Positions 42,542-54,911 are shown, numbered from the stretch's first letter. The stretch: 64,000 bases of DNA from Pseudomonas petrae (GCF_021728295.1 NZ_JAKJXE010000007.1:62001-126000); one strand, 5' to 3'. Notes: generated by a model not told the origin, from the sequence alone. Numbers and translations are program-made.

Positions 42542-42663
42542 GGGTTGTCACTCGAATCCTGTGTCAGTCGGCAAGCCGTCTTGAACATCTCAGGTGCCGG
42601 GCGGGCTGTCGGATTTGGTCCGGTCCGCCGCGGTCACCTGCTCGCTACAGTCGCAAGGCAGCC

Positions 42664-43800
42664 TTAGCGGCGCTTGTCCATGGCTGTGATGAAGCGATCG
42701 AACAGCGGCGCGACGTCGGTCGGGCCCGGGCTCGCTTCAGGGTGACCCTGGAAGCTGAACGCGTCCTTGTCGGTGCGTTCGATGCCTTGCAGGCTGCCAT
42801 CGAACAGCGACTTGTGAATCGCGCGAACGTTGCTCGGCAAAGTGGCTTCGTCCACCGCAAAACCGTGGTTCTGGCTGGTGATCATGACCACGCCGGTGTC
42901 CAGGTCCTGAACAGGGTGGTTGGCGCCATGGTGGCCCAGATCCATCTTGATGGTCTGAGCGCCGGAAGCGAGCGCCAACAGCTGGTGGCCCAGGCAGATA
43001 CCGAACACCGGAATGTCGGTCTCCAGCACGTCCTTGATCGCCTGAATGGCGTAGTCGCAAGGCTCCGGATCGCCCGGACCGTTGGACAGGAAGATGCCGT
43101 CGGGCTTGAGCGCGAGCACTTCACTGGCAGGGGTTTGCGCAGGTACGACCGTTACACGGCAACCGCGCTCGACCAGCATGCGCAGGATGTTCAGCTTGAC
43201 GCCGTAGTCCCAGGCGACCACGTGGTACTTCAAGACGGCGGCGGCAACTTCGGGGCTGCTGTCGGACTGCAGGTTCCAGACCGTGGAGCGCCACTCGTAG
43301 GTCTCTTTGGTGCTGACTTCCTTGGCGAGGTCCATGCCTTTCAGGCCCGGGAAACCTCGTGCTGCCGCGATGGCTGCTTCTTCGGAAATGTTGTCGCCAG
43401 CCATGATGCAGCCATTTTGAGCGCCCTTCTCGCGAAGGATGCGCGTCAGGCGGCGCGTGTCGATGCCCGCAATCGCAACGGTTTTATTGGCTTTCAGATA
43501 CTCGGCCAGCGGCATTTTGTTACGCCAGTTGCTCGCAACCAGTGGCAGGTCGCGAATCACCAGACCCGCGGCCCAGACGCGGTCAGATTCGGCATCTTCC
43601 GGCGTGGTGCCGGTGTTGCCGATGTGCGGGTAAGTCAGGGTGACGATTTGCTGGGCATAGGAAGGATCGGTAAGAATTTCCTGATAGCCGGTCATTGCGG
43701 TGTTAAACACCACTTCACCAACGGTTTGACCGTCGGCACCAATGGCTTCGCCGCGAAAAATGCTGCCATCAGCAAGGGCGAGTATGGCTGGCTTAGTCAA
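42664..43800 (-). CDS. carA: Carbamoyl-phosphate synthase, small (glutaminase) subunit
   Basis: Hydrolyses glutamine and channels ammonia to CarB. 378 residues with a class-I amidotransferase domain: catalytic Cys269 in GICLGHQ and the His/Glu pair in [12 protein letters not shown] start it at TTG 43800 ([13 protein letters not shown]): GGGAGG lies five to six bases upstream and this matches the known P. aeruginosa protein, whereas the longer frame runs into the terminator. A hairpin with six U sits about 45 bases upstream in the leader (next entry). Confidence 0.96.
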   Translation of the reverse strand: MTKPAILALADGSIFRGEAIGADGQTVGEVVFNTAMTGYQEILTDPSYAQQIVTLTYPHIGNTGTTPEDAESDRVWAAGLVIRDLPLVASNWRNKMPLAEYLKANKTVAIAGIDTRRLTRILREKGAQNGCIMAGDNISEEAAIAAARGFPGLKGMDLAKEVSTKETYEWRSTVWNLQSDSSPEVAAAVLKYHVVAWDYGVKLNILRMLVERGCRVTVVPAQTPASEVLALKPDGIFLSNGPGDPEPCDYAIQAIKDVLETDIPVFGICLGHQLLALASGAQTIKMDLGHHGANHPVQDLDTGVVMITSQNHGFAVDEATLPSNVRAIHKSLFDGSLQGIERTDKDAFSFQGHPEASPGPTDVAPLFDRFITAMDKRR

Positions 43801-43844
43801 GAAGACCTCCCGTAATAAAGCCTGAAAGGGCGATCGCAGGTTGT

Positions 43845-43886
43845 AAAAAAGCGGAATGACGTATAGACACGTCACCCCGCTTTTTT
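43845..43886 (-). terminator. Terminator/attenuator in the carAB leader
   Basis: AAAAAA-GCGG, an inner TGACGT/ACGTCA stem (43857-43862 / 43869-43874), CCGC-TTTTTT: a strong terminator, active on either strand. It ends 44 bases before the carA start and about 215 after dapB. It could end dapB transcripts, attenuate carA, or both. Upstream lie further small stems, including GCTTT-AGTG/CACTA-AAAGC near 43905-43925, which could compete with it. Attenuation has been proposed for pseudomonad carAB. Confidence 0.75.
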
Positions 43887-44101
43887 CATAGAATTATCTG
43901 CGCGCTTTTAGTGGACACACTAAAGCTGTAGCTTACAGAAAGAGGTCTTTTTAATCCACCGCTAAAATTGCCGTGAGGGCTGGGGAGTGCGACGGGACAT
44001 CGCGTAGCGGGTGTGTAATGGCTTGAAACTGTGGGCAGGATACAGGGAAAGCCCCTCTCCTGCCCGCATTGTTGCCTGTCACATCTGGAGCGCCACAAGA
44101 C

Positions 44102-46049
<1,948 letters not shown>

Positions 46050-46372
46050 AAATTTTCCGCACTCTTGAGGACGTCCGGCATGACCCTCCTGAGTCTGCCG
46101 AACTCGTTGAGCCCCTTTCAGGCCCGGACCCAACTCACGTCAATTCAACGATCCTGGTCTTGGTTCAACGGCCTTTGATCGACCGAGAAAAGCGGCTGAA
46201 CAAGCCGGAGTGCAGGAGCATCCGGCTTTGCCACAAAGCCCGCGATACAGCTTCGCGTGCTCGATAATTTTGGGTGTTCCAGACACGCCAACGCGGGAGC
46301 AAGCTCCCGCGCGGCGACATCCTACCAGCGACCACTAGAAAGCGGTCAACCGGCGATCAAGTGAGCCTGCGC
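46050..46372. other. dnaK-dnaJ intergenic region with REP-like palindrome
   Basis: 323 bases without a gene. CGCGGGAGC-AA-GCTCCCGCG (46292-46311) is a perfect 20-bp palindrome resembling the core of a REP unit. AAGCCGG/CCGGCTT (46202-46228) forms another stem. I see no sigma-32 promoter, so dnaJ is presumably read through from dnaK or has a weak promoter. Confidence 0.55.
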
Positions 46373-48292
46373 TTACTTGTGGTCTTTTACTTCTTCGAAC
46401 TCGGCGTCGACAACGTCGTCAGCCGGCTTGCTTTCTTCCTGAGCGGCCTGAGCACCGCCTTCAGGTTTTTCGGCTTGCTCGGCGTACATCTTCTGAGCGA
46501 CCGGCGCGGAGACTTTCGACAGTTCCTCGATCTTGGCGTCGATGGCAGCCTTGTCGTCGCCTTTCACAGCGGCTTCAAGTGCAACCAGTGCGGCCTCGAT
46601 AGCGGTCTTCTCCTCGGCGGTAACTTTATCGCCAGCGTCGGAGATCATTTTGCGAGTCGAGTGAACCAGCGCATCGCCCTGGTTGCGGGCAGAGGCCAGC
46701 TCCTCAAACTTGCGGTCTTCGTCCGAGTTCGCTTCAGCGTCGCGAATCATCTGCTGGATTTCTTCATCCGACAGACCGGAGTTGGCCTTGATCACGATCG
46801 ACTGAGTCTTGCCAGTCGCCTTGTCTTTCGCGCCGACGTGCAGAATGCCGTTGGCGTCGATGTCGAAGGTCACTTCGATCTGAGGTACGCCGCGTGGTGC
46901 TGGCGGAATCTCGGCCAGATCGAACTTGCCCAGGGACTTGTTCTGAGCGGCTTGCTTGCGCTCGCCTTGCAGGACGTGAATGGTCACTGCGCCCTGGTTA
47001 TCATCGGCAGTCGAGAACACTTGCGATTTCTTGGTAGGAATCGTGGTGTTTTTCTCGATCAGCGCTGTCATTACGCCGCCCATGGTTTCAATACCCAGCG
47101 TCAGCGGGCTGACGTCCAGCAGCAGGACGTCTTTCACGTCGCCGGCCAGCACCGCACCCTGGATGGCTGCACCCATGGCAACGGCTTCGTCAGGGTTGAC
47201 GTCTTTGCGCGCTTCTTTACCGAAGAACTCGGTGACCTTCTGCTGAACCAATGGCATGCGGGTCTGGCCGCCGACGAGGATCACGTCGTTGATCGCGCCG
47301 ATGTCGATACCCGAATCTTTCAACGCAATACGGCAAGGCTCGATGGTGCGCTGAACCAGGTCTTCAACCAGCGATTCCAGCTTGGCGCGCGAGATCTTCA
47401 CGTTCAAGTGCTTAGGACCGGTGGCATCTGCAGTGATGTACGGCAGGTTCACGTCGGTCGAATTGCTCGAAGACAGCTCGATCTTCGCTTTCTCGGCAGC
47501 TTCTTTCAGACGCTGCATCGCCAGCGGATCACCTTTCAGGTTCATGCCGGATTCTTTTTTGAATTCGTCAACCAGGTAATCGATCAGGCGGATGTCGAAG
47601 TCTTCACCACCCAGGAAGGTGTCGCCGTTGGTGGCCAACACTTCAAACTGGTGCTCGCCATCGACTTCAGCGATCTCAATCACGGAGACGTCGAAAGTAC
47701 CGCCACCCAAGTCATAAACGATGACGGTGTGATCGCCTTTCGCTTTGTCCATACCGTAAGCCAGCGCGGCTGCGGTAGGTTCGTTGATGATGCGCTTCAC
47801 GTCCAGACCGGCAATACGACCGGCGTCTTTGGTGGCCTGACGCTGGCTGTCGTTGAAGTAGGCAGGGACGGTGATGACCGCTTCAGTCACAGTCTCGCCG
47901 AGGTAGTCTTCGGCGGTTTTCTTCATCTTCTTCAGGATTTCAGCCGAAATCTGAGGAGGGGACATTTTCTTATCGTTGACTTGCACCCACGCATCGCCGT
48001 TGTCAGCCTTGGCGATTTTGTAAGGCACCATCTTGATGTCTTTCTGCACGACTTCTTCGTCGAACTTACGGCCGATCAGACGCTTCACCGCGTACAGGGT
48101 GTTGTGCGGGTTGGTGACTGCCTGACGCTTGGCCGATTGACCCACGAGGATCTCGCCATCATTGGCATACGCAATGATCGAAGGGGTGGTACGAGCGCCT
48201 TCAGCGTTCTCGATAACCTTGGCTTTACCGTTTTCCAGAACCGAGACGCAGGAGTTGGTGGTCCCCAGGTCGATACCGATAATCTTGCCCAT
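46373..48292 (-). CDS. dnaK: Chaperone protein DnaK (Hsp70)
   Basis: ATP-driven chaperone and sigma-32 regulator. 639 residues: ATPase domain (1-385) with [33 protein letters not shown] and the [10 protein letters not shown] motif, linker [15 protein letters not shown], substrate-binding beta domain and an alpha lid, ending in the acidic [12 protein letters not shown]. Start at MGKIIGIDL (48292). A near-perfect sigma-32 promoter lies about 80-107 bases upstream, overlapping the end of grpE. Confidence 0.99.
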   Translation of the reverse strand: MGKIIGIDLGTTNSCVSVLENGKAKVIENAEGARTTPSIIAYANDGEILVGQSAKRQAVTNPHNTLYAVKRLIGRKFDEEVVQKDIKMVPYKIAKADNGDAWVQVNDKKMSPPQISAEILKKMKKTAEDYLGETVTEAVITVPAYFNDSQRQATKDAGRIAGLDVKRIINEPTAAALAYGMDKAKGDHTVIVYDLGGGTFDVSVIEIAEVDGEHQFEVLATNGDTFLGGEDFDIRLIDYLVDEFKKESGMNLKGDPLAMQRLKEAAEKAKIELSSSNSTDVNLPYITADATGPKHLNVKISRAKLESLVEDLVQRTIEPCRIALKDSGIDIGAINDVILVGGQTRMPLVQQKVTEFFGKEARKDVNPDEAVAMGAAIQGAVLAGDVKDVLLLDVSPLTLGIETMGGVMTALIEKNTTIPTKKSQVFSTADDNQGAVTIHVLQGERKQAAQNKSLGKFDLAEIPPAPRGVPQIEVTFDIDANGILHVGAKDKATGKTQSIVIKANSGLSDEEIQQMIRDAEANSDEDRKFEELASARNQGDALVHSTRKMISDAGDKVTAEEKTAIEAALVALEAAVKGDDKAAIDAKIEELSKVSAPVAQKMYAEQAEKPEGGAQAAQEESKPADDVVDAEFEEVKDHK

Positions 48293-48370
48293 TTTGACTC
48301 TCCCGAAACTTAAATTTGGTTGCCGCAACTGCATTTACAAATTGCGGTAATTCTTAAACGCTTGGCCTGT

Positions 48371-48399
48371 AAATGGGGGCCGCTCAGCTTAATTTCAAG
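48371..48399 (-). promoter_or_regulatory. Sigma-32 promoter of dnaK
   Basis: On the minus strand, CTTGAA (48394-48399) and CCCCATTT (48371-48378) are 15 bases apart, a full match to the heat-shock consensus. The -35 box contains the TGA stop codon of grpE. Confidence 0.88.
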
Positions 48400-48961
48400 C
48401 CTGCTCGTCAATAGACGGCGAAACAGGCGACGGCGCCTTGCTGACCACGACCATGGCCGGGCGAAGCAAACGGCCATTGAGCTGGTAACCCTTCTGGAAC
48501 ACCTTGAGCACGCTGTTCGGCTCCACGTCCGCGCTTTCCTGCATCGCCATTGCCTGATGGTGCTCGGCGTTGAACGGCTGGCCATGAGGGTCGATGGCTT
48601 CCAGGTGGTAGCGCTTGAGCGTGTCGTAGAACATTTTCAGCGTCAGTTCGATGCCTTCCCGCATCGGGCGGATGTTCTCGTCATCCGAGTTGGACAAGTC
48701 CAGACCACGCTCAAGGCTGTCGACGATCGGCAGCAGATCACTGGCAAACTTCTCAAGCGCAAACTTGTGCGCCTTCTCGACGTCTTGCTCGGCACGGCGG
48801 CGGACGTTCTGCAGATCCGCAGCCACACGCAGAGACTGGTCCTGCGCCGCCTTCAGCTGTTCTTCAAGCACTTGCACACGCGTTGCCAGATCATCTTGAG
48901 AAGTCGCCGCGTCGGCAGCCTGATCCTGGGCCTGCATGTCCGGGTTCTGTTCGTCAGCCAT
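48395..48961 (-). CDS. grpE: Nucleotide exchange factor GrpE
   Basis: Releases ADP from DnaK. 188 residues: an acidic disordered start, a long coiled coil (about 30-90), and the C-terminal beta domain with [40 protein letters not shown] and [36 protein letters not shown] is a strong ribosome site. It heads the grpE-dnaK-dnaJ group behind its own sigma-32 promoter and is divergent from recN. Confidence 0.97.
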   Translation of the reverse strand: MADEQNPDMQAQDQAADAATSQDDLATRVQVLEEQLKAAQDQSLRVAADLQNVRRRAEQDVEKAHKFALEKFASDLLPIVDSLERGLDLSNSDDENIRPMREGIELTLKMFYDTLKRYHLEAIDPHGQPFNAEHHQAMAMQESADVEPNSVLKVFQKGYQLNGRLLRPAMVVVSKAPSPVSPSIDEQA

Positions 48962-49014
48962 AAATTCTCTCCTTCTAATTACATCCGTGAGCTCAACTCA
49001 CGCCTCTGCCCGGC

Positions 49015-49043
49015 TATATGGGGCCGTAATTTTCGGGTTCAAG
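49015..49043 (-). promoter_or_regulatory. Sigma-32 promoter of grpE
   Basis: On the minus strand, CTTGAA (49038-49043) and CCCCATATA (49015-49023) are 14 bases apart, an exact match to the heat-shock consensus, 54 bases before the grpE start. Confidence 0.9.
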
Positions 49044-49197
49044 GGTTTGGGTGCAGGATCGGCTGAATAACCCTACAAATGTTCCGACATGAGTTCGGCA
49101 GGCACACGCGGTGGCAAAATGCAGGATTGATGCTAAAAATTGGCAGTGACCTTTCAAATCGAGCTAAGGCCGGGCATTGTCAGCCCAAAGCAAAACA

Positions 49198-49213
49198 CTG
49201 TATAAATAACCAG
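49198..49213 (+). promoter_or_regulatory. LexA box of recN
   Basis: CTGTATAAATAACCAG has the CTG-N10-CAG frame and AT-rich core of the SOS box. It ends 24 bases before the recN start, so it overlaps the promoter. Confidence 0.85.
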
Positions 49214-49237
49214 ACAAATTGTTTGGGAGCCGCTCTG

Positions 49238-50911
49238 ATGCTGGTCCACCTGTCCATACATAACTACGCCATCGTTGAACATCTCGATCTCGAACTTGAT
49301 CGCGGCATGAGTGTGATCACCGGGGAAACAGGGGCCGGCAAGTCGATCATGCTCGACGCGCTCGGCCTGACGCTGGGCGATCGCGCCGACAGTGGCGTGG
49401 TAAGGCCAGGTGCCGACAAGGCAGACATTCTGGCAACCTTCGACGTGTCGGATATCCCTGAAGCAAGCGCATGGCTGAAGGAGCGTGACCTCGAAACCGA
49501 CGGTCCCTGCATTCTGCGCCGCGTCATTACTGCCGAAGGCCGTTCACGCGCCTATATCAATGGGACGCCATGCCCCCAGGGCGATCTGAAAGTACTTGGC
49601 GAGCTGGTCATCGACATTCACAGCCAGCACGAGCATCAGTCGCTGCTCAAGACCGATACCCATCGGCGACTGCTGGACGAATACGCGGGCGCCACCGACC
49701 TCGCACGTCAAGTGCAACTGGCCTCCCAGCGCTGGCGGCAAACGCGCCAGGAGCTTGAGCGTCTTTCAAACTCAGGTGACGAGCAGCGCGCCAAGCATCA
49801 GTTGCTCAGTTATCAGCTTGAAGAGCTGGAAAGCCTGAGCCTCGGTGAAAACGAGCTTGAGCGGCTGGAACAGGAACACACCACGCTGACCAATGCCGAG
49901 AGCCTGCTGGGCATCTGCCGGCAAGTCGTCGAACTGTGCAGTGAAAGCGATTCCGGCAATGCTCTGAACGCACTGACCGCTAGCCTTAACCGACTCAGCA
50001 GCGTGAACAACACGCCCGACGCGTTGAATGAAGCGACCAACCTGCTCTCCAGTGCACAGATTCAGGTTGAAGAGGCCGTCGGCGAGATCAATCGTTTCCT
50101 CGATCGCTTCGAAGCGGACCCCGCCCGCCTGCAGCAAATTGAAGAACGCCTCGACACGATTTACACGCTGGCACGCAAACACCGCGTGCAGCCAACGGAA
50201 GTCGCAGCGCTGCACCAGAAGTTGCTCGACGAGATCGAGACCCTCAACGCCAACGATGAAGCGATTGAGAGACTGGAACACGAGGTGGGATCCTACGCGC
50301 GGCACTATCAAGAGAAGGCGCGCGAACTCAGCGACCTGCGCCACCGTGCTGCACCGGAGCTGGCCCACAAGGTCGAACACGAAATTCAGCGGCTGGGCAT
50401 GCCGGGCGGCCGCTTCAATATCGAGCTGCGCGAGAACGTAGACAAAGAGCTGTCACCCAACGGGCTGGAGCAGGTTGAACTGCTGGTCAGCGCCAACCCG
50501 GGTCAGCCGCTCAAGGCGCTGGCGAAGGTGGCGTCGGGCGGGGAACTGTCGCGGATCAGCCTGGCGATTCAGGTGATAACCGCGCAGACATCTCGCGTTC
50601 CGACGCTGGTATTTGACGAAGTGGACGTCGGTATCGGTGGCCCTACGGCTGAAATCGTCGGCCAACTGCTGCGCCGCCTGGGCGAACGCGGCCAGGTCAT
50701 GACAGTCACTCACTTGCCGCAAGTCGCCGCCCAGGGGCATCAACACCTGTTCGTGCACAAGGTTCGTGAAGCGGATGTGACGCGTACGGCGGTGTCCAAG
50801 CTGAGCAAGAACGAGCGGGTGGAAGAAGTGGCGCGGATGCTGGGAGGGATCGATTTGACCAAGGAATCGCTCGCGCACGCAAAGAAAATGGTGGTCACTT
50901 CCAAATCGTGA
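49238..50911 (+). CDS. recN: DNA repair protein RecN
   Basis: SMC-like ATPase that holds DNA at double-strand breaks. 557 residues: Walker A GETGAGKS at 29-36, a long coiled-coil centre (about 155-370), and the C-terminal ATPase half with KALAKVASGGELSRISLAIQ (signature), LVFDEVDVGIGG (Walker B) and the VTHLPQVAA motif. I start at ATG 49238 (MLVHLSIHNYAIVEHL) because the LexA box lies just upstream; the frame is open further but would include that operator. Confidence 0.97.
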   Translation: MLVHLSIHNYAIVEHLDLELDRGMSVITGETGAGKSIMLDALGLTLGDRADSGVVRPGADKADILATFDVSDIPEASAWLKERDLETDGPCILRRVITAEGRSRAYINGTPCPQGDLKVLGELVIDIHSQHEHQSLLKTDTHRRLLDEYAGATDLARQVQLASQRWRQTRQELERLSNSGDEQRAKHQLLSYQLEELESLSLGENELERLEQEHTTLTNAESLLGICRQVVELCSESDSGNALNALTASLNRLSSVNNTPDALNEATNLLSSAQIQVEEAVGEINRFLDRFEADPARLQQIEERLDTIYTLARKHRVQPTEVAALHQKLLDEIETLNANDEAIERLEHEVGSYARHYQEKARELSDLRHRAAPELAHKVEHEIQRLGMPGGRFNIELRENVDKELSPNGLEQVELLVSANPGQPLKALAKVASGGELSRISLAIQVITAQTSRVPTLVFDEVDVGIGGPTAEIVGQLLRRLGERGQVMTVTHLPQVAAQGHQHLFVHKVREADVTRTAVSKLSKNERVEEVARMLGGIDLTKESLAHAKKMVVTSKS

Positions 50912-50979
50912 GAATCATCACGGCTTAACCCGGGCGGCGTCGATCTGGCAGCATCCTGATCGCGAAACACAGAAACAAC

Positions 50980-51003
50980 AAAGGCGACCCAAGGGTCGCC
51001 TTT
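50980..51003. terminator. Bidirectional terminator between recN and fur
   Basis: AAAGGCGACCC (50980-50990) and GGGTCGCCTTT (50993-51003), perfect arms with a two-base gap, between converging genes. Confidence 0.8.
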
Positions 51004-51022
51004 GTCGTACTTCACAAAAGGC

Positions 51023-51430
51023 TTACACCTTTTGCTTGCGTACGTAGAGCACCAGATTGTGATCCACCAGCTCGAAGCCGTGCTTGCTCACAATGGCTTT
51101 TTGCAGCTTTTCGATTTCTTCGTCGAAGAACTCGATGACCTCGCCGGATTCCACGTTGACCATATGGTCGTGGTGGCCTCCGTCAGCCAGTTCGAATACC
51201 GCGTGGCCGCCGTCGAAATTGTGGCGAACCACCAATCCGGCTGCTTCGAACTGAGTCAGAACTCGGTAAACCGTTGCCAGACCGACGTCTTCGTTGGCCT
51301 CCATCAGCGCCTTGTAGACGTCCTCCGCGCTCATGTGACGCTGCTGCGCAGAGTCGAGCATTTGAAGGATCTTGACCCGCGGCAGGGTCACTTTAAGTCC
51401 GGCTTTGCGTAGTTCGCTATTTTCAACCAT
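51023..51430 (-). CDS. fur: Ferric uptake regulator Fur
   Basis: Iron-responsive repressor, 135 residues. An N-terminal winged helix (VTLPRVKILQMLDS, DVYKALMEANEDVGLATVYRVLTQF) precedes the metal-binding dimer domain with HNFDGGHAVFEL and GGHHDHMVNVESGEVIEFFD. Like P. aeruginosa Fur it lacks the CxxC structural-zinc cysteines. Start at MVENSELRKAGLK (51430). It is divergent from bamE, the arrangement known for fur-omlA in Pseudomonas. Confidence 0.97.
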   Translation of the reverse strand: MVENSELRKAGLKVTLPRVKILQMLDSAQQRHMSAEDVYKALMEANEDVGLATVYRVLTQFEAAGLVVRHNFDGGHAVFELADGGHHDHMVNVESGEVIEFFDEEIEKLQKAIVSKHGFELVDHNLVLYVRKQKV

Positions 51431-51528
51431 GGTCAGCTTTCTCGCAGACGCTGCTTCGCAGCTTCTCTTAATGCAGGTATGATCGGGGTTTACGTTGTCC
51501 CAGCCAAGATAGTGGAAGTCGCCCACCG

Positions 51529-52053
51529 ATGCAAAACACCAAGCTCTTGCTAACCAGTTTCACCTTCGTGGGACTGCTCGCACTCGCCGGTTGTTCATTC
51601 CCCGGGGTTTATAAAATCGACATCCAACAGGGCAATGTCGTCACGCAGGACATGATAGACCAGTTACGCCCGGGAATGACCCGTCGGCAAGTAAGGTTTA
51701 TCATGGGCAATCCCTTGTTGACCGACACCTTTCACCCTGAACGCTGGGACTATTTGTACAGCCTGCAGCCTGGTGGTGGCGAACGCCAGCAGGAGCGCGT
51801 CAGCCTGATCTTCAATGGCACCGACCAGCTGGCGAGCCTGTCCGGTGACTTCAAGCCGGGTGTCAGCCGCGACGAGGCCATCCTCGGCAAGAGCAGCGAC
51901 ACGACTGTCACCCCCGAAAATCAAGGGACGCAGCCGCCGAAGGAAGAGCCACCGAAGCCTGGTTCTTTGCTTGAGCAGATTCAGAACGACGTCGACAAGG
52001 TCGAGACCGTGCCCGTTCCTTCCCAGGAACCACTGGACACAAACCCGCGCTGA
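51529..52053 (+). CDS. bamE: Outer-membrane assembly lipoprotein BamE (SmpA/OmlA)
   Basis: Lipoprotein of the BAM complex that inserts outer-membrane proteins. 174 residues, with a lipobox LALAGC giving Cys22 as the mature N-terminus. The BamE fold follows: [37 protein letters not shown], then [16 protein letters not shown] Pro/Glu-rich tail of about 55 residues is longer than in E. coli, as usual in Pseudomonas. A strong terminator lies 32 bases downstream. Confidence 0.96.
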   Translation: MQNTKLLLTSFTFVGLLALAGCSFPGVYKIDIQQGNVVTQDMIDQLRPGMTRRQVRFIMGNPLLTDTFHPERWDYLYSLQPGGGERQQERVSLIFNGTDQLASLSGDFKPGVSRDEAILGKSSDTTVTPENQGTQPPKEEPPKPGSLLEQIQNDVDKVETVPVPSQEPLDTNPR

Positions 52054-52084
52054 TCCACCGTTTACTTCTGGAATCAGCCGCATG

Positions 52085-52112
52085 AAAAAGCCCGGACATC
52101 CCGGGCTTTTTT
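52085..52112. terminator. Bidirectional terminator between bamE and rnfH
   Basis: AAAAA-GCCCGG (52085-52095), loop ACATC, CCGGGC-TTTTTT (52101-52112): strong in both directions between converging genes. Confidence 0.9.
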
Positions 52113-52141
52113 ACGTCTCTCAATCGAGCCGATGAGAAAAT

Positions 52142-52462
52142 TTAAATCGGTTTTTGCGCCTTTCTTGCAGCTGCGGCTTTTAAAGCGCGCAGACGGCGTA
52201 CTTCTTTCGGATCGGCCAGCAACGGGCGATAAATCTCAACCCTGTCGCCGGCTTCCAGCTCGCGCTGCTCCGGGTCGCCAACGAGCTTGCCGAAGATGCC
52301 AAACGGGCACTGTGCGAGATCCAGTTCAGGAAACCGCTCGGCCATGCCCGACGCAATGGCTGCTGCGCGTACCGATGTTCCGACGGGCACGTCCAGCGCC
52401 AGCAACTCCTGACGGTCGACGGTGGCATAGACCACCTCGACGCGAATCATCGGCTCAGCCAT
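52142..52462 (-). CDS. rnfH: RnfH-family ubiquitin-like protein
   Basis: 106 residues with a ubiquitin-like beta-grasp fold: MIRVEVVYATVDRQELLALDVPVG, then CPFGIFGKLVGD and LEAGDRVEIYRPLLADPKEVRR. Its function is not well established; it is regularly encoded with ratA and has been called the antitoxin partner (PasI) in E. coli, which is disputed. Start at MAEPMIRV (52462), overlapping the end of ratA by eight bases. Confidence 0.92.
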   Translation of the reverse strand: MAEPMIRVEVVYATVDRQELLALDVPVGTSVRAAAIASGMAERFPELDLAQCPFGIFGKLVGDPEQRELEAGDRVEIYRPLLADPKEVRRLRALKAAAARKAQKPI

Positions 52463-52889
52463 GCAGCTCTTTGGCTCGTTGGCAGAAAGCATCAACCAGG
52501 GTGTTGGCGGCCTGATTGAACAGCGGCCCCAAGGTCGCGCGGACGATCGAGCCGCTGTAGTCGAACGACAGGTCCAGGCTGATCTTGCAGGCCTTTTCAT
52601 TCAAAGCCTTGAAGGTCCAGACGCCGTGAAGCTGACTGAAAGGCCCCTCCTCCAGATTCATCTCGATGACCTGTCCCGGCGTCAGCGTATTACGCGTGAC
52701 GAAGTGCTGGCTCAAACCGCCTTTGGCGATCTCGACACGCGCACGCATTGAGGTATCACTCTGCTCAAGCACGGTGCCGGCGGAACACCACGGCAGAAAT
52801 TCAGAGTAGCGACTCACGTCATTGACCAGGTCGTAAAGCGCCTGGGCGGGATATGGCAAAAGGGCGGAACGTTGAATATGCGTAGTCAT
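52455..52889 (-). CDS. ratA: RatA-family protein (START/COQ10-like)
   Basis: 144 residues of the polyketide cyclase/START-like fold: RSALLPYPAQALYDLVNDVSRYSEFLPWCSAG and FSQLHGVWTFKALNEKACKISLDLSFDYSG. Relatives are described both as coenzyme-Q-binding COQ10-like proteins and as RatA, which blocks 70S formation in E. coli. Start at MTTHIQRSALLPY (52889), seven bases after the symporter gene. The neighbours rnfH and smpB are its usual partners. Confidence 0.93.
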   Translation of the reverse strand: MTTHIQRSALLPYPAQALYDLVNDVSRYSEFLPWCSAGTVLEQSDTSMRARVEIAKGGLSQHFVTRNTLTPGQVIEMNLEEGPFSQLHGVWTFKALNEKACKISLDLSFDYSGSIVRATLGPLFNQAANTLVDAFCQRAKELHG

Positions 52890-52896
52890 GTCAGCG

Positions 52897-54300
52897 TCAT
52901 TTCCAAAGCTGAGCGGCAAAGACAATCACGATGCCGATCGGCGCCACATAGCGCATCAAAGAGAACGTTAAGGCGAACAGAACCGGGCTGCGTACCGACA
53001 ATTCGTCGCGCACCGCACCGCGTCCCATCACCCAACCTGCGAATACCACAAAGCACAATCCACCCAGCGGTAGCATGATCCGCGAGGTGAAGAAATCGAT
53101 CACGCCAAAGAAATCCAGCCCCGACGACGCTCCCCACTGATAGAGGTGAAAGCCGCCGCCTTCGTTCACGAAGAATTTGGCCTGCTTCCAGATGTTGAAC
53201 GAGAAAACCGTACCCAACCCGACAAACCAGCAGATGAACGATAGCCAGAAAGTCACCCAGCCGCGGCGAACCTTTGTGCGCTCTACCAGGTAAGCGACCA
53301 TGGGTTCGAGCAAGGAAATGGCCGAGCTCCAGGCCGCAACGGCGACAAGGATAAAGAAGACCACGCCCATCACGGTACCGAAGGCGACGTTACCAAATGC
53401 ATACGGCAGCGTAACGAACATCAGGCCCGGCCCTTCGCTTGGGTTTAGCCCTGCCGCAAACACAATCGGAAACAATGCAAGGCCCGCCAGCAGCGACACG
53501 AATGTGTCGAGCAATGCCACGCCCACGACAGTTGCGCTGATCGACGCCTCTTTGGTCATGTACGCGCCGTAGATCATGATCGAACCGACGCCTACACTGA
53601 GCGAGAAGAACGCGTGGCCCATGGCCGGGAGCAGGCCATCGAGCAGCTTCTCGGGCGTGAAGTCGAACATGAAGTGCACGCCCTCCATGAAATGCCCGGT
53701 GGTCAGGCTGTAGCCCAACAGAATCACGATGAGCACGAACAGCAAAGGCATCAGGATACGCAGGCTGCGCTCGAGACCGGCGTTGACGCCCTTGGCAATG
53801 GTGATCGCCGACAGCAGCATGAACAGCGTGTGCCAGCCGACCAGGCGCCATGGATCAGCGATCATCTCGCCAAAATAGGCACCGACACCGTCAGGCGTCA
53901 CGCCTTTGAAATCGCCCTTGCCAACATCGATGATGTACTCGAGCGACCAGCCACCCACGACACTATAAAAAGAGAGAATCAACAGCGCAGTGACCATGCC
54001 GGCGAACGCGCCCCACGACCACTTCGACGAATGCCCGGCGGCGAGTGCCAGCGCACGCAGCGCGTTGGCCGGGCTCTGCCTTGCGCGGCGGCCTATGAGT
54101 GTCTCGGCGATCATCACCGGAATCCCGATCAGGGCGATGCAGGCGAGGAACACCAGCACAAACGCACCGCCGCCGTAGACGCCGACCATGTAAGGGAATT
54201 TCCATATGCTGCCCAACCCCACGGCAGAGCCGGTGGCAGCCAGGATGAACACCCAGCGACTGGCCCAACTCCCGTGAACTGAAACCTTGTCCGTCGACAT
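52897..54300 (-). CDS. Sodium-dependent transporter, neurotransmitter:sodium symporter (SNF) family
   Basis: Inner-membrane LeuT-like symporter that imports amino acids or related amines with Na+. 467 residues, about 11-12 membrane segments. [29 protein letters not shown] is the first, unwound helix with Na+/substrate contacts, and [31 protein letters not shown] and [12 protein letters not shown] are family regions. Start at [15 protein letters not shown] (54300). It is directly upstream of ratA, an arrangement seen in pseudomonads. The substrate cannot be read from the sequence. Confidence 0.93.
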   Translation of the reverse strand: MSTDKVSVHGSWASRWVFILAATGSAVGLGSIWKFPYMVGVYGGGAFVLVFLACIALIGIPVMIAETLIGRRARQSPANALRALALAAGHSSKWSWGAFAGMVTALLILSFYSVVGGWSLEYIIDVGKGDFKGVTPDGVGAYFGEMIADPWRLVGWHTLFMLLSAITIAKGVNAGLERSLRILMPLLFVLIVILLGYSLTTGHFMEGVHFMFDFTPEKLLDGLLPAMGHAFFSLSVGVGSIMIYGAYMTKEASISATVVGVALLDTFVSLLAGLALFPIVFAAGLNPSEGPGLMFVTLPYAFGNVAFGTVMGVVFFILVAVAAWSSAISLLEPMVAYLVERTKVRRGWVTFWLSFICWFVGLGTVFSFNIWKQAKFFVNEGGGFHLYQWGASSGLDFFGVIDFFTSRIMLPLGGLCFVVFAGWVMGRGAVRDELSVRSPVLFALTFSLMRYVAPIGIVIVFAAQLWK

Positions 54301-54428
54301 CGTTGACACGTCCAACACGCAAAAAAGATCGCGCATTGTCCGGGATTCACTCCACGTGCTCAAGCACACAGCTTCAGCGTGCCGAGCCCATAGCCGAGAC
54401 GCCCGTTGATCCCTATAATGCGTCGCCT

Positions 54429-54911
54429 ATGGCTAAGCTCAAGAAACATCCCACAGGGACCATCGCGCAAAATAAAAAGGCGCGTCACGATTACTTCATC
54501 GAACACAAGTTCGAGGCCGGTCTGGTCCTGGCTGGCTGGGAAGTAAAAAGCCTGCGTGCCAACAAGGTGCAGTTGGTTGACAGTTACGTGTTGCTCAAGG
54601 ACGGCGAGGCCTGGCTGATGGGTAGCCATATCTCGCCGCTGACGACAGCCAGTACCCACGTCATCGCTGACCCGACACGCACCCGTAAACTGTTGCTCAA
54701 CAAGCGCGAGCTGGAAAAGCTGACGTCGTCTGTTCAGCAAAAAGGCTATGCCTGCGTGGCCCTTGCCCTTTACTGGAAGCAGCACTTGATCAAGTGCGAG
54801 ATTGCTCTGGGCAAAGGCAAGAAGGAATACGACAAGCGCGACACCGAGCGCGAACGCGACTCCAATCGCGAGCTGCAACGCGCAGTGCGGAACAAGGGCA
54901 AGGAAGACTGA
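54429..54911 (+). CDS. smpB: SsrA-binding protein SmpB
   Basis: Partner of tmRNA in trans-translation, 160 residues. It has the OB-fold core: [55 protein letters not shown] and [12 protein letters not shown], plus the basic C-terminal tail ([30 protein letters not shown]) that enters the mRNA channel. Start at [16 protein letters not shown] (54429). Its RNA partner, ssrA, lies 8 kb downstream in this window. Confidence 0.97.
   Translation: MAKLKKHPTGTIAQNKKARHDYFIEHKFEAGLVLAGWEVKSLRANKVQLVDSYVLLKDGEAWLMGSHISPLTTASTHVIADPTRTRKLLLNKRELEKLTSSVQQKGYACVALALYWKQHLIKCEIALGKGKKEYDKRDTERERDSNRELQRAVRNKGKED

Noticed and set aside
43886..44098. 70-codon frame in the carA leader
   Set aside because: No ribosome site and no conserved look; it ends at the terminator by chance.
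46292..46311. Perfect palindrome as a terminator of dnaK
   Set aside because: No U run on either strand; it looks like a REP fragment.
46274..48313. 679-codon open frame opposite dnaK
   Set aside because: A well-known artefact of Hsp70 genes; no independent start signals.
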